Below, in pieces: positions 24,001 through 31,676 of a stretch of 41,761 bases of DNA. The notes below the pieces were generated by a model. That model did not search any database and was not told where the DNA came from. It was given only the letters and a program-made list of their open reading frames with translations. The stretch spans positions 22,780 through 64,540 of the forward strand of contig JAHFNP010000001.1 of the NCBI GenBank assembly GCA_023267245.1. The letters are read 5' to 3'. Source of the DNA: Candidatus Nomurabacteria bacterium. GTDB taxonomy: Bacteria > Patescibacteriota > Minisyncoccia > Phycocordibacterales > UBA9973. Each line of letters opens with the position of its first letter. The stretch's first letter is position 1. A program made the position numbers and the translations under genes.

Positions 24001-26087
24001 CTTATGGTGGAATAACGGCCACATTTACATTACCGGGCGCTCTTGCATATTTAACTACTTACACAGCCACGATTACCACGGGTGCAAAAGATCTTTCGGG
24101 AAATCCATTGGCGGCAAATTTTGTCTGGAGTTTTACAACGACAGCTAGCGGCGGTAGCAGTTGTACTCCAAACACAAATGCCTATGATGCTTCAACGCCT
24201 GCCTGCGGTTCAACAACAACTGGCGTGAATAATTGCCGTACTCCATGGACTAAAACAGGACCAGCTTGTACAACTCCACCAAATAATCCTCCATCTCCAT
24301 GTTTATCACCGAACACTTTAATTAATGGTGTCTGTACACCGCCCACACAGTGTTTATCACCAAATATTATGATTAATGGTGTTTGTACACAACCTAATTG
24401 CACAAAAGATGTTTGGACTTTGGACCATTGGGGAGTTTGTACTAATAACGGAACTCAATCCGGCGTTTACGTTATGGCTACCCAGGCTTCCGTCTGCCCA
24501 ACTACCCACGCGCCTTCTCCAGTCACCACTCAAATATGTTCGGTTCCGGGTGCCTGCGGTGCTTTTAATGCCAACCTTTATTTATCCCCGCCGCTATCCC
24601 CACCTCTAACTCAGCAAAGTGATGGATTATTCTGCGCTCACAACCCGACTGCGCCTGTCCCGCCTGTTGCATTCACTTTAAATACAACAACACTACCAAG
24701 TCTTCTATCGCATTGGGCTTGGACTTGCGCCGGGTTAAACGGAGGAGCGCCGGCTTCTTGTTCAGCAACTCAGCCATGTCTATCACCAAAAGTCATGAGT
24801 GGCGGTGTTTGTAAACTTCTAGTGCCTCTAAATGTTTGTGTTGCGAGTTGCGGTGATCCAAATTGTCTCCCAGCTGATCCATCAGTATGTTCGACACCCC
24901 CATTGCTTCAATTAGAAGGCGAGATTGTTCCACCCGATATCGGCACACCGCCGGACGGAACAACTTTGCCGCCGGCTCCGACCAATGGCGTCGCCAATCC
25001 GTCGACGACTCCGACTGGTACGACTCCAACAGGCGTGATCGCTGGTGTTTTGACGACAATCCTGCCTGCGCCCCTCGTCAACTTCGTCGGAAATTTGTTA
25101 AGTAATCCAGCCGCTGCCGTTGCGGCTCAAGTTTTTGCCGTGGCCGCGATGGTCGCCGGCGCTATTATTGCTTTGGCTAATGCTCTTCCTCTAGTCGCCT
25201 CGTCACTTTCCGAGCTACCTATGCTCCCAGCCAGGGCATTAAATCTGGCCGGTGCCGCTTTGGGCATCAAGAAGAAAAAGAAATGGGGCATAGTTTTCGA
25301 CGCCGAGACCGGAGAGCCTCTTGATCCGGTGGCAGTTAGTTTGAAAGATCAATCCGGCCGAGAGGTTGCTTTCGCTATAACTGGTCTTGATGGCCGATAT
25401 GGTTTTGCTGTCGAGCCTGGAACCTATACAATATCAGCTCAAAAGCAGCATTATACCTTTCCGTCAGTCAAACTAGCCGGGCAAAAAGGAACTAAAATCT
25501 ATGATCATCTTTACTTTGGTGAAGGTCTAGTAGTTAATGAATCCGGCCAAGTAATCGGTCAAAATATCCCATTGGACAGAGTTAAAGATGATGAGAGCTG
25601 GAATGAAGAACAAAAAAACAAGCTCGGCATCGCCGGTTCGTATAAAAGGGAGAAAAGGTGGAAAAATATTTCAAATATTCTTTTCTGTGCCGGTTTGACG
25701 GTCGCGACTCTGGCTCTGATTGCCGTTCAAAATAATTTGAACATCATAATTTTCAGCCTCTACATTGTTCTGTTCATCTTGCTTCGGATTAGAATACTCG
25801 GAGCGAAGAAAAAAGGAAAAATAGTTGATGCGGCCGGCGCTCCTCTACCGTATGCGGTAATGAGTGTTAACGCGGCCGGTATTCCGGATATGACGATCAA
25901 GAAAGTTGTCGCTGATAAGGATGGAACATTTTACTGTTTGGTGGCCAATGGCAATTATATCGTTAATATTGAAGCTAAAACCGGCCCGGATACATATACA
26001 AAAGTTTTCACATCCCAGCCTATCCATGTAACAAAGGGTATCATCAAGAAGAAATTCAAAATTACCTTAGGTTCAATGTCAATATAA
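21096..26087 (+). CDS. Giant surface protein: nested SBBP/NHL propellers, Ig-like domain, cytoplasmic CarboxypepD_reg-like domains
   Basis: A 1663-aa membrane-anchored protein. A basic N-terminus is followed by a TM helix (about 30-48). Residues about 55-905 hold seven SBBP-type blades, marked by seven FVAK-like strands (EIFVAKF to DAFLAKL); six NHL repeats (for example GNIFIADTNNHRIRKV) occupy about 355-745 between blades 4 and 5 of the FVAK series. About 908-1015 is a Big_5-type Ig-like domain (PPTVMSTNPANLAG...FVWSFTT). About 1020-1290 is cysteine-rich, with CLSPNTLINGVC repeats and the WAWTCAG module. A TM helix (about 1338-1366) leads to a KKKKK stop-transfer, a carboxypeptidase-regulatory-like domain (about 1395-1455), two more TM helices (about 1523-1567) and a second such domain (about 1574-1635). 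Function is probably surface binding; it separates fusA from tuf. Confidence 0.85.
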   Translation: MAEEIINNCKDAHRAFWNFVRHVFREHKPEVIVIALLAILTLVYFAVRAPASGPAPSWIWANQISGTGEEKSLAVATDATTGDSYVTGYFTSGSITINTPTPTVLNNPGAPSKEIFVAKFDKDKNPIWAFSVGGDGDDSGKGIAFDSTGTGNIYITGSFDGSVGTVDFDPAHSNPLGILTTAGQVDAFVAKYDATNGSFGWAESYGSLLNDQGNAVALDNAANVYITGSFTTALGDLDIFVSKYATGGGAALWTETASGSGDDEGLGIAIHEDLNVNVYVTGDFFRSATFNTTTLTALGDGDAFVAKYDGPTGGFGWAKAMGGAESGFVDKARGIGVDSSGNPYVTGIFKGDATTGVTSGNMSTVVGEGIAGYFGDGGDALSSQLKTPLAITLDSSGNIIIADSVNNRVRMVLTNPDSTHYGIPMTMGNIYTIAGDGTTCLISPCGDGSSATSAKIRNPNGVAVDSFDNLFIADQDDRIRMVPAIDGNYYGVPMTTGNIYTVAGDGTQCTGFGPCGEGNPATSAQLDTPYAVAVDSSGNIFITDDKYRVLMVPVASGGTNYGVLMPTAFNIYTIAGQTGISGLGADGVSATSSTLFYSRSVSFDSSGNIYIVDGHRIRKVNFSDGIINTIAGTAGTPGSTGDGGLATSALLDTPIGVTVDSSGNIFIADTNNHRIRKVNASDSFINTVAGNGTACSLSTDPCGDGGLATSAQLNSPAGVAVDGSGNIFIADALNNRIRKVVFTSGSNLGLNAGADTKVFVAKLNPTDGSIGLSEWAVMMGVAPTEVPALALDSASPDNNVYVSDDFRGTDVEFNYSSPGIDKLTSGGVVSGTSNDVFVAKLDSSGSLDWIKQAGLSTSASNVFSHGISAVAENDLRIAGSFFTDVGLGDKISFDSIDLSSIAGSFDAFLAKLAIDDTPPTVMSTNPANLAGGVPVNITTVTATFSEPMDPATINAATFTIAGITPSLVTYGGITATFTLPGALAYLTTYTATITTGAKDLSGNPLAANFVWSFTTTASGGSSCTPNTNAYDASTPACGSTTTGVNNCRTPWTKTGPACTTPPNNPPSPCLSPNTLINGVCTPPTQCLSPNIMINGVCTQPNCTKDVWTLDHWGVCTNNGTQSGVYVMATQASVCPTTHAPSPVTTQICSVPGACGAFNANLYLSPPLSPPLTQQSDGLFCAHNPTAPVPPVAFTLNTTTLPSLLSHWAWTCAGLNGGAPASCSATQPCLSPKVMSGGVCKLLVPLNVCVASCGDPNCLPADPSVCSTPPLLQLEGEIVPPDIGTPPDGTTLPPAPTNGVANPSTTPTGTTPTGVIAGVLTTILPAPLVNFVGNLLSNPAAAVAAQVFAVAAMVAGAIIALANALPLVASSLSELPMLPARALNLAGAALGIKKKKKWGIVFDAETGEPLDPVAVSLKDQSGREVAFAITGLDGRYGFAVEPGTYTISAQKQHYTFPSVKLAGQKGTKIYDHLYFGEGLVVNESGQVIGQNIPLDRVKDDESWNEEQKNKLGIAGSYKREKRWKNISNILFCAGLTVATLALIAVQNNLNIIIFSLYIVLFILLRIRILGAKKKGKIVDAAGAPLPYAVMSVNAAGIPDMTIKKVVADKDGTFYCLVANGNYIVNIEAKTGPDTYTKVFTSQPIHVTKGIIKKKFKITLGSMSI

Positions 26088-26098
26088 TACGGAATTAT

Positions 26099-26127
26099 TT
26101 GACTATTTTTTCCTTTTCGGATAGTAT
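26099..26127 (+). promoter_or_regulatory. tuf promoter TTGACT-17-TAGTAT
   Basis: TTGACT at 26099-26104, 17-bp spacer, TAGTAT at 26122-26127. Start is expected near 26134, giving a leader of about 92 bases, the second longest inferred here. Confidence 0.8.
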
Positions 26128-26189
26128 TGGAAGCAATCGTTTTTAAACGGATTTATTATTTATTAATATTAAATAGAGGTGCTTTGCAT

Positions 26190-26210
26190 ATGTGGCTAAT
26201 TTATATGTAA
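26190..26210 (+). CDS. Possible six-codon upstream ORF in the tuf leader
   Basis: ATG TGG CTA ATT TAT ATG TAA, encoding MWLIYM, lies inside the inferred tuf leader and ends 15 bases before the tuf ATG. AGAGGTG at 26175-26181 precedes it by eight bases, a good match to the anti-Shine-Dalgarno and the best such site noticed in the window. It may be a regulatory leader peptide or chance; it is too short for proof by sequence alone. Confidence 0.35.
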   Translation: MWLIYM

Positions 26211-26225
26211 GCGTCTAAAAAAAAT

Positions 26226-27419
26226 ATGGCAGAAGTATTTAAAAGAGACAAGCCGCACGTAAACGTCGGCACAATTGGGCACGTTGACCACGGCAAAACT
26301 ACCTTAACAGCCGCTATTTTGCATGTTTTAAACATGGCTGGAAATAAGGTTAAAATGAAGGACGTCAACCAGATTGACTCCGCTCCAGAAGAAAAGGCCC
26401 GTGGTATTACCATTAACCTTTCTCACAATGAGTACGAGACTGAGACTCGTCACTATGCCCACATCGACGCTCCAGGACACGCTGACTACATCAAGAACAT
26501 GATTACCGGTGCGGCCCAAATGGACGGCGCGATTTTGGTCGTGGCTGCGACTGATGGAGTTATGCCTCAAACTAGAGAGCATATTCTTTTGGCTAAGCAA
26601 GTCGGTGTGCCAAAAGTTATCGTATTCCTTAACAAGTGCGACATGGTTGATGACAAAGAACTTATCGACATGGTTGAAGAAGAAGTCCGAGAATTGCTTA
26701 CTAAGTACGATTTCGACGGCAAAAATACTCCTGTTATTCACGGATCCGGTCTTAAGGCCCTTGAAGCTAAAGACATCAATGATCCATGGGCTCAAAAGGT
26801 TTTAGAGCTTATAAAGGCTGTAGATACTTATATTCCTGTCCCAGAAAGAGACGTTTCTAAGCCTTTCCTTATGCCTATTGAAGACATCTTCACTATTGAA
26901 GGCCGAGGAACTGTTGTTACCGGACGTATCGAAAGAGGTATTGTTAAAGTCGGCGAAGAAGTAGAAATCGTCGGAATCAAGGATACAGCTAAGACAACTG
27001 TCACAGGTATTGAAATGTTTAACAAGCAACTTACTGAAGGTATGGCTGGAGATAATGCTGGAATCTTGCTCCGAGGCGTTAAGAAAGACGACTTGACCAG
27101 AGGTCAAGTTATCGCAAAGACCGGTTCAGTTACTCCTCATACTGAATTCGAAGCAGAAGTTTATGTTTTGAAAAAAGAAGAAGGCGGACGCCACACCCCT
27201 TTCTTCTCCGGATACAAGCCTCAGTTCTATATCAGAACAACTGATGTGACTGGAGATGTTACTCTAAATCCTGGTGTTGAAATGGTTATGCCTGGAGATA
27301 CTGTCACCTTTAAAGTTAAGCTCGTTTCACCTATCGCTCTTGAAGACAAGCAGAGATTTGCTATCCGAGAGGGAGGCAGAACTGTCGGCGCCGGAGTTGT
27401 AACTAAGATTGTCGCATAA
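26226..27419 (+). CDS. tuf: Elongation factor Tu
   Basis: A 397-aa GTPase that delivers aminoacyl-tRNA to the ribosome. G motifs are GHVDHGKTT (about 19-27), DAPGHADY (about 80-87), NKCDMVDD (about 135-142) and SGLKALE. RGITINLSHNEYET forms switch I. Position 81 is alanine (DAPGH) where many bacteria have cysteine. Domain 2 and 3 motifs IEDIFTIEGRGTVVTGR, FFSGYKPQFYIRTTDVTG and REGGRTVGAGVVTKI are intact. It has its own promoter and continues after 5 bases into rpsJ, so tuf seems to head the S10 run. Confidence 0.98.
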   Translation: MAEVFKRDKPHVNVGTIGHVDHGKTTLTAAILHVLNMAGNKVKMKDVNQIDSAPEEKARGITINLSHNEYETETRHYAHIDAPGHADYIKNMITGAAQMDGAILVVAATDGVMPQTREHILLAKQVGVPKVIVFLNKCDMVDDKELIDMVEEEVRELLTKYDFDGKNTPVIHGSGLKALEAKDINDPWAQKVLELIKAVDTYIPVPERDVSKPFLMPIEDIFTIEGRGTVVTGRIERGIVKVGEEVEIVGIKDTAKTTVTGIEMFNKQLTEGMAGDNAGILLRGVKKDDLTRGQVIAKTGSVTPHTEFEAEVYVLKKEEGGRHTPFFSGYKPQFYIRTTDVTGDVTLNPGVEMVMPGDTVTFKVKLVSPIALEDKQRFAIREGGRTVGAGVVTKIVA

Positions 27420-27424
27420 ATAAT

Positions 27425-27817
27425 ATGGCTACCCCTACAAAAAAAACTACATCGAAGACAACTAAGGAAAAAACAGCCTTGAAATCTGTTCAAAAATCTT
27501 CGACTGAGGGGGCTGTCCTTCTGCGAATAAGAGTTAAGGCTTATGAGAATAAAATATTGGACGCTTCTGTTAAGCAGATTATAGATACGGCTCTCCGCCA
27601 TGATGAGAAGATTCGCGGACCGATCCCGATGCCTATCGAAACCAAGAAATATACGGTTAACAGATCTCCATTTATTTACAAAAACTCTCGAGAACAGTTT
27701 GAGATAAGGACTCACAAGAGAGTCATAGATATCCTAAATCCGTCAGCTAAGACAATTGAGGCTCTAACCAACCTATCTCTTCCATCCGGAGTAGATATCG
27801 AAGTAACAATGCAATAA
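27425..27817 (+). CDS. rpsJ: 30S ribosomal protein S10
   Basis: A 130-aa protein; the conserved part (LLRIRVKAYENKILD...GPIPMPIETKKYTVNRSPF...EQFEIRTHKRVIDI) starts near residue 31. The preceding 30 residues form a K/T/S-rich extension absent from the usual 102-105-aa S10. The extension begins at an ATG 5 bases after tuf, which supports this start. S10 sits in the 30S head and is also a NusG/NusB partner in antitermination. Confidence 0.96.
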   Translation: MATPTKKTTSKTTKEKTALKSVQKSSTEGAVLLRIRVKAYENKILDASVKQIIDTALRHDEKIRGPIPMPIETKKYTVNRSPFIYKNSREQFEIRTHKRVIDILNPSAKTIEALTNLSLPSGVDIEVTMQ

Positions 27818-27821
27818 TACA

Positions 27822-28430
27822 ATGAAATTTATCCTTGGAAAAAAAGAAAATATGGTTCAATACTTTGAAGAAGATGGTAAGGTTTATCCTGCCACGCTTA
27901 TTTCAGCCGGACCTATTGTCGTAACCCAAGTAAAAAATCAAGAATCAGACGGCTACATGGCTGTCCAAGTCGGCTATGAAAGTCAAAAAGAAACAAGACT
28001 AAACAAGGCTCAAATCGGCCACCTAAAAGAAGGCGGGCCTGTTAAAAACCTAAAAGAATTCCGTTTAACTGAAGGAGAATATAAAAAAGGCGACAGTATT
28101 GATGTTTCTATTTTTGCTAAAGGAGATAAAATTCGAGTCAGTGGAATATCTAAAGGTAAAGGTTTCCAAGGCGTTGTCAAAAGACATGGCTTCCACGGCG
28201 GACCTAGGACTCACGGACAAAAACATTCAGAAAGAGAGCCTGGATCGATCGGCGGAGGTCTTAGAAACAGAGTTCCTAAAGGCATGAGAATGGCCGGCCG
28301 TATGGGTAGCGACAGAATAACAGTTAAGAATTTAAAAGTTTTAGCAGTTGATGCCGAGAATAACAGTATTCTTGTTTCTGGCGCGGTTCCCGGAAGAAGA
28401 GGAACACTTCTTGAAATACGAAGCATATAA
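27822..28430 (+). CDS. rplC: 50S ribosomal protein L3
   Basis: A 202-aa protein near the peptidyl-transferase centre. It is identified by GISKGKGFQGVVKRHGFHGGPRTHG and SIGGGLRNRVPKGMRMAGRMG. Four bases separate it from rpsJ. An internal ATG at 27852 (MVQYF) is possible, but MKFILGKKENM matches the usual N-terminal strand of L3. Confidence 0.97.
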   Translation: MKFILGKKENMVQYFEEDGKVYPATLISAGPIVVTQVKNQESDGYMAVQVGYESQKETRLNKAQIGHLKEGGPVKNLKEFRLTEGEYKKGDSIDVSIFAKGDKIRVSGISKGKGFQGVVKRHGFHGGPRTHGQKHSEREPGSIGGGLRNRVPKGMRMAGRMGSDRITVKNLKVLAVDAENNSILVSGAVPGRRGTLLEIRSI

Positions 28431-28441
28431 TATTCAGCAAT

Positions 28442-29101
28442 ATGGAAACAAAAGTATACAATCAAAAAGGAGTTGAAGTAAGTTCGGTTAAAGTACCGGC
28501 TGGTATTTTCGGCTTGAAATGGAATGCCGACCTTGTGCACCAAGTCGCAACCAGTCTTTACTCAAACGAACGCCCAGGCCTCGCTCATACCAAGGGTCGC
28601 GGTGAAGTTCAAGGCGGAGGCAAGAAGCCATGGCGCCAAAAGGGTACTGGACGAGCCAGACATGGATCTATCCGATCTCCGATATGGCGAGGCGGAGGCG
28701 TGACTCACGGCCCGATCAAAGACAAGAACTACAAGAAGAAAATCAACAAGAAAATGAAGATCCAATCTTTTTTTATGGTTTTGTCTGATAAATTCAAAAA
28801 AGGAAATGTTCTTTTTGTTGACAAGATTGATCTTAAAGATATAAAGACCAAGGATGCTAGCGCAATTGCTTTGTCTTTAAGCAAGATCAAGGGTTTTGAA
28901 AAGATTGCCCACAAGAAAACAGCCGCTGAGCTTATTTTGCCAGGAAAAAATGCAGTTATACTTAAGAGTTTTAGGAATATTCCTTCGATTTATATCAACC
29001 AAATTGGAAATTTGAATACGCTTGAGATTTTGCGTCATAAATTATTGATTTTGGTTGATCCGGAAAAATGCATTAAAGCTTTAGAGAATAAGAAAAAATA
29101 A
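28442..29101 (+). CDS. rplD: 50S ribosomal protein L4
   Basis: A 219-aa protein lining the exit tunnel. The tunnel loop GEVQGGGKKPWRQKGTGRARHGSIRSP is present in full (residues about 54-80). In E. coli L4 represses its own operon; no leader for that is evident here. Spacing is 11 bases after rplC and 1 base before rplW. Confidence 0.97.
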   Translation: METKVYNQKGVEVSSVKVPAGIFGLKWNADLVHQVATSLYSNERPGLAHTKGRGEVQGGGKKPWRQKGTGRARHGSIRSPIWRGGGVTHGPIKDKNYKKKINKKMKIQSFFMVLSDKFKKGNVLFVDKIDLKDIKTKDASAIALSLSKIKGFEKIAHKKTAAELILPGKNAVILKSFRNIPSIYINQIGNLNTLEILRHKLLILVDPEKCIKALENKKK

Positions 29102-29102
29102 T

Positions 29103-29378
29103 ATGAACAAATCTTCTATTTTAAAAGAGCCAAGAGTAACAGAAAAAGCCACAGTCCTAGAGGGATCTAATGTGTATACATTTAACGTTCCTAAAAGCGC
29201 GACCAAGCCGGAGATAGTAAAGATGATAAAAGAACTTTACAAAGTTACTCCGATCAAAGTAAGGACCGTTACCATGTTGGCTAAAAAAGTTTTTGTCAGA
29301 GGCAAAAAGGGAACCAAGGCTGGAGGCAAGAAGGCATATATCTTTTTAAAAAAGGGAGATAAAATCGAAATAAAATAA
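29103..29378 (+). CDS. rplW: 50S ribosomal protein L23
   Basis: A 91-aa protein at the exit of the tunnel, the docking point of trigger factor and SRP. It has LKEPRVTEKAT, YTFNVPKSATKPEIVKMIKELYKV and the loop region KKVFVRGKKGTKAGGKKAYIFL. Length is normal. Confidence 0.95.
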   Translation: MNKSSILKEPRVTEKATVLEGSNVYTFNVPKSATKPEIVKMIKELYKVTPIKVRTVTMLAKKVFVRGKKGTKAGGKKAYIFLKKGDKIEIK

Positions 29379-29382
29379 TAAT

Positions 29383-30222
29383 ATGAAATCATATCGACCA
29401 ACAACTCCATCGCGCAGAAACATGACCACTATCTCTTATCGAGGTAAGGTTACTTCTGCCAGTCCAGAAAAATCTTTGACTCATGGATTTAAGAGAAATA
29501 TGGGCCGCAACAACCAAGGCCGGATCACGACTAGACATAAGGGTGGCGGAAATAAGAGACTCTACCGAGAAGTTGATTTTAAATATGACAAGTTCGACAT
29601 CCCAGCTAAAATAAAAACTATTGAATATGATCCGAACCGTTCAGGTTTCATCGCTTTGGTGAATTACGCCGATGGCGAGAAGCGTTATGTCTTAGCCTCA
29701 AAGAACATGAAGGTTGAAGACACTTTTCTTGTTTCCGAGAAAGCCCCCTTGTCAGCAGGCAATCGTTTGCCCCTCCGCTTTATCCCCGTAGGTACTTTTG
29801 TATACAATATCGAAATCAAACAGAAAGGCGGCGCCAAGCTCGGAAGATCAGCCGGTATCTTTGCTCAAGTTGTTGCAAATAATGATGGCTACACTCATAT
29901 CAAGATGCCTTCGAGTGAAATCAGACGAGTTTCTGAGAACGCCTGGGCTTCTATCGGTGAAGTTTCAAATGATGAGCATCGTCTCGTCAACTTCGGTAAA
30001 GCCGGCAAGTCACGCTGGCGCGGTATTCGCCCAACAGTTCGCGGATCAGCCATGAACCCTGTGGATCACCCGTACGGTGGAGGTGAAGGTAAGCAAGGAA
30101 GAGGAACCAAGAGGCCGAAAACGATGTGGGGTAAGGTTACTGGCGGACGAAAGACCAGAAGTCCGAAGAAATATTCCAACTCAATGATTATCAATCGTCG
30201 TAAGGTAGGTAAGAAAAAGTAA
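29383..30222 (+). CDS. rplB: 50S ribosomal protein L2
   Basis: A 279-aa core protein needed for subunit joining and peptidyl transfer. Motifs: RNNQGRITTRHKGGGNKR, YADGEKRYVLA, GRSAGIFAQVVA and the C-terminal AMNPVDHPYGGGEGKQGRG, which holds the essential histidine. It ends the first part of the S10 run; a new promoter follows. Confidence 0.98.
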   Translation: MKSYRPTTPSRRNMTTISYRGKVTSASPEKSLTHGFKRNMGRNNQGRITTRHKGGGNKRLYREVDFKYDKFDIPAKIKTIEYDPNRSGFIALVNYADGEKRYVLASKNMKVEDTFLVSEKAPLSAGNRLPLRFIPVGTFVYNIEIKQKGGAKLGRSAGIFAQVVANNDGYTHIKMPSSEIRRVSENAWASIGEVSNDEHRLVNFGKAGKSRWRGIRPTVRGSAMNPVDHPYGGGEGKQGRGTKRPKTMWGKVTGGRKTRSPKKYSNSMIINRRKVGKKK

Positions 30223-30240
30223 TTAGGGTTTTGACCCAGT

Positions 30241-30262
30241 AGGTCAATGTGCTCATTGACCT
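30241..30262. promoter_or_regulatory. Inverted repeat overlapping the rpsS -35 box (possible operator)
   Basis: AGGTCAATG (30241-30249) and CATTGACCT (30254-30262) are perfect 9-bp arms with a TGCT loop. The right arm contains the -35 hexamer. A third half-site TTGACC lies at 30231-30236, forming a second inverted pair with GGTCAA at 30242-30247. Confidence 0.6.
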
Positions 30263-30284
30263 AAGCCTGATGTTTTGCTAGTAT
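30256..30284 (+). promoter_or_regulatory. Internal promoter TTGACC-17-TAGTAT before rpsS
   Basis: TTGACC at 30256-30261, TAGTAT at 30279-30284 with TGC before it (extended -10). Expected start is about 30291, eight bases before the rpsS ATG. Confidence 0.75.
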
Positions 30285-30298
30285 AACCGATATAAATT

Positions 30299-30640
30299 AT
30301 GACCAGATCACTTAAAAAAGGACCATATATTGATGAAAGACTCTTGAAAAAGATTCAAGGAAAAAAACCCCTCGAGACAGGGGTTATTAAAACTTGGTCC
30401 AGAAGCTGCCAGATTTCTCCGGAAATGATCGGTTTTACTTTTGGAGTTCATAATGGCAAGGTTCATGTGGAGGTTTTGGTAACCGAGGATATGGTCGGAC
30501 ATCGTTTGGGAGAATTTTCACCGACCAAGAAGTTTATCAAACACGGAGGTAAGATGCAGAAAGATCAGGAACAGAAGAAAAAAGAAGCTGAGATCGCTTC
30601 AGCTCAATCCGCTAAGGCTGCTGTAGCAGATAAGAAATAA
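30299..30640 (+). CDS. rpsS: 30S ribosomal protein S19
   Basis: A 113-aa protein of the 30S head. It starts MTRSLKKGPYIDERLLKKI and has WSRSCQISPEMIGFTFGVHNGK and VGHRLGEFSPTKKF.KHGG. A lysine/alanine-rich tail of about 20 residues extends past the usual 92. First gene after the internal promoter. Confidence 0.97.
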   Translation: MTRSLKKGPYIDERLLKKIQGKKPLETGVIKTWSRSCQISPEMIGFTFGVHNGKVHVEVLVTEDMVGHRLGEFSPTKKFIKHGGKMQKDQEQKKKEAEIASAQSAKAAVADKK

Positions 30641-30644
30641 AAAT

Positions 30645-31004
30645 ATGAAAGCAATGCTAAAAAACTACAGACAGGCACCGAGAAAAGTCAGGCTAGTTGC
30701 TGACTTGATTAAAGGTAAGGATGTTGGTGCGGCTTCGATCGAACTTTCATTTCTACCTAAACGAGCAGCCAAGATTTTCGAAAAACTTCTCAGTTCAGCA
30801 GAGGCCAATGCTAAGCAGAACTTTAGTTTAGATAAAGAGAATTTATTTATTAAAGATTTAAGAGTCGACAAGGGTATTGTCTTGAAGCGCTCGATGCCAC
30901 GAGCCCGCGGTAGCGCTTCACGGATAAACAAGCGCACCAGTCATATCGTTTTAACTTTGGCCGAAAAACCCGCCGCTAAAGCTGCGAAAGCAAAAACAAA
31001 ATAA
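30645..31004 (+). CDS. rplV: 50S ribosomal protein L22
   Basis: A 119-aa protein with its beta-hairpin in the exit tunnel. YRQAPRKVRLVADLIKG and the loop KRSMPRARGSASRINKRTSHI are diagnostic. Follows rpsS after 4 bases; the C-terminal alanine/lysine tail is longer than usual. Confidence 0.96.
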   Translation: MKAMLKNYRQAPRKVRLVADLIKGKDVGAASIELSFLPKRAAKIFEKLLSSAEANAKQNFSLDKENLFIKDLRVDKGIVLKRSMPRARGSASRINKRTSHIVLTLAEKPAAKAAKAKTK

Positions 31005-31008
31005 ATAT

Positions 31009-31674
31009 ATGTCAAAAATCGTCCACCCATATGCACATAGACTCGTTATTTTAAGAGACTGGAAGTCTCGCTGGATAACGACGCCTAAGAAATACAAGGA
31101 ATACTTGCGTGGAGATGTTTTGATCCGCCAATTTTTACAGAAAAAACTTCGAGGTTTTTATGTCTCAGGCATTGAATTTGAAAGAAGTCCAAAGTCACTC
31201 CGAGTGATACTTCGAACTTCTCGCCCGGGAATGATCATCGGAAGGGAAGGTGTCGGCGCGACCAAATTGAAAGAAGAAATTCTTAAGATGATGGCCAAGA
31301 ATAAAATCGACGCCCCAGCTGAATTCAAAGTTGATATCATGGAAGTGGCTCAGCCTGAAGCAGATGCGGCGATCGTCGCCTACATGGTAGCGGAAGGACT
31401 TGAGAAGCGATTGCCTTACAGAAAAGTCATGAAACAAACAATCGAAAAGGTTATGACCACTCGAGGAATCTTCGGAGCGAGGATTGTCCTCGGCGGCCGA
31501 TTGGGTGGAGCTGAAATTTCCAGATCTGAAGAGATCAAGAAAGGATCTATCCCTCTTCAAACATTCCGCGCGGATATTGATTTTGCCAGAGAAAAGGCCC
31601 ACTTGCCTTACGGAGATGTCGGTATTAAGGTCTGGATTTACCGAGGCCAAATTTTTGATAAAGATAAGAAATAA
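31009..31674 (+). CDS. rpsC: 30S ribosomal protein S3
   Basis: A 221-aa protein at the mRNA entry tunnel, with KH domain signature (SRPGMIIGREGVGATKLKEEI) and the C-terminal GARIVLGGRLGGAEISR...YGDVGIKVWIYRG. N-terminal VHPYAHRLVILRDWKSRW matches the usual P.G.R.G....W.SRW. Normal length; 4 bases after rplV. Confidence 0.97.
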   Translation: MSKIVHPYAHRLVILRDWKSRWITTPKKYKEYLRGDVLIRQFLQKKLRGFYVSGIEFERSPKSLRVILRTSRPGMIIGREGVGATKLKEEILKMMAKNKIDAPAEFKVDIMEVAQPEADAAIVAYMVAEGLEKRLPYRKVMKQTIEKVMTTRGIFGARIVLGGRLGGAEISRSEEIKKGSIPLQTFRADIDFAREKAHLPYGDVGIKVWIYRGQIFDKDKK

Positions 31675-31676
31675 TT

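Noticed and set aside
26328..26795. 155-codon open frame antisense to tuf
   Set aside because: A typical shadow frame created by the strong codon bias of tuf.
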